DNA from: Aliterella sp. RAGGC_92
GTDB lineage: Bacteria > Cyanobacteriota > Cyanobacteriia > Cyanobacteriales > Chroococcidiopsidaceae
Direction: 5' to 3'
Assembly: GCA_030826005.1 (NCBI GenBank)
Contig: JAPJOW010000124.1
Span: 1-12,617, forward strand
DNA: 12,617 nt
Positions 12,550-12,617 of this stretch are shown here, piece by piece. Numbering within the stretch: position 1 is the stretch's first letter; each line of letters begins with the position of its first letter. The position numbers were made by a program, and so were the translations under genes. The notes under the pieces were generated by a model. It searched no databases. It saw only the letters and a program-made list of their open reading frames with translations, and was not told the DNA's origin.

Positions 12550-12617
12550 TTACAACGAGCTTTGATATTGTTGTAGTAATTGGGAAAGGTAATCGTAGCC
12601 ATCTACGCCAATTACTG
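12550..12617 (-). CDS. C-terminal fragment of an unidentified protein (partial at the window edge)
   Basis: Reading the minus strand inward from the window edge, one frame gives VIGVDGYDYLSQLLQQYQSSL and a TAA at 12552-12550. The acidic and hydrophobic pattern of the 21 residues looks coding, and the stop is followed by the AT-rich gap. The remainder lies beyond the window, so the product cannot be named. It would be on the same strand as, and upstream of, the prenyltransferase operon. Confidence 0.5.
   Translation of the reverse strand, partial: VIGVDGYDYLSQLLQQYQSSL

Overview
The window is from a cyanobacterium. It opens with an overlapping psbD-psbC pair (photosystem II D2 and CP43), carries about 16 copies of the HIP1 octamer GCGATCGC, and has several proteins of cyanobacterial type. 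The exact genus cannot be read from the window. A member of the Chroococcidiopsis/Nostocales side of the phylum is a guess, not a result.

Layout. (1) 1-2506: psbD then psbC on +, overlapping by 17 nt, closed by a perfect intrinsic terminator. The first base of the window is the psbD start codon, so its promoter lies outside. All D2 and CP43 cofactor ligands I checked are present, but both proteins carry odd substitutions, and the first two thirds of psbD has a codon usage unlike its last third and unlike psbC. (2) 2622-3632, +: a Spo0M-like arrestin-fold protein followed by a 61-residue stand-alone PCP_red domain, the domain otherwise found at the C terminus of the dark-operative protochlorophyllide reductase subunit ChlB. 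(3) 3831-6003, +: a secreted two-domain enzyme (CE4 polysaccharide deacetylase fused to a phosphodiester-glycosidase/NAGPA domain) and a small CxxC thioredoxin-fold protein. (4) 7989-5990, -: a membrane-anchored subtilisin with a polytopic C-terminal domain, coupled by an ATGA overlap to a 77-residue beta-rich protein. (5) 8121-9808, +: a short membrane-anchored protein and a secreted Tyr-rich, DUF6515-like protein with five 13-residue tandem repeats. (6) 11782-9833, -: a compact three-gene operon of a UbiA-type polyprenyl-phosphate phosphoribosyltransferase, a YqeG/GEP4-type HAD phosphatase and an SMR/EamA-like four-helix transporter. (7) 11783-12549: about 770 nt of AT-rich non-coding DNA with nested repeats, including a 123-bp MITE-like element with imperfect terminal inverted repeats. 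(8) 12550-12617: the C-terminal end of another minus-strand gene.

How the genes may work together. psbD-psbC is a co-translated photosystem II module. The three minus-strand genes at the right read naturally as make, dephosphorylate and flip a lipid-linked pentose, which is the most interesting hypothesis here, although the HAD protein may instead be a phosphatidylglycerophosphate phosphatase. Several other genes (deacetylase fusion, membrane subtilisin, Tyr-rich secreted protein) point to the cell envelope. No rRNA, tRNA, CRISPR array or intact transposase gene was seen.
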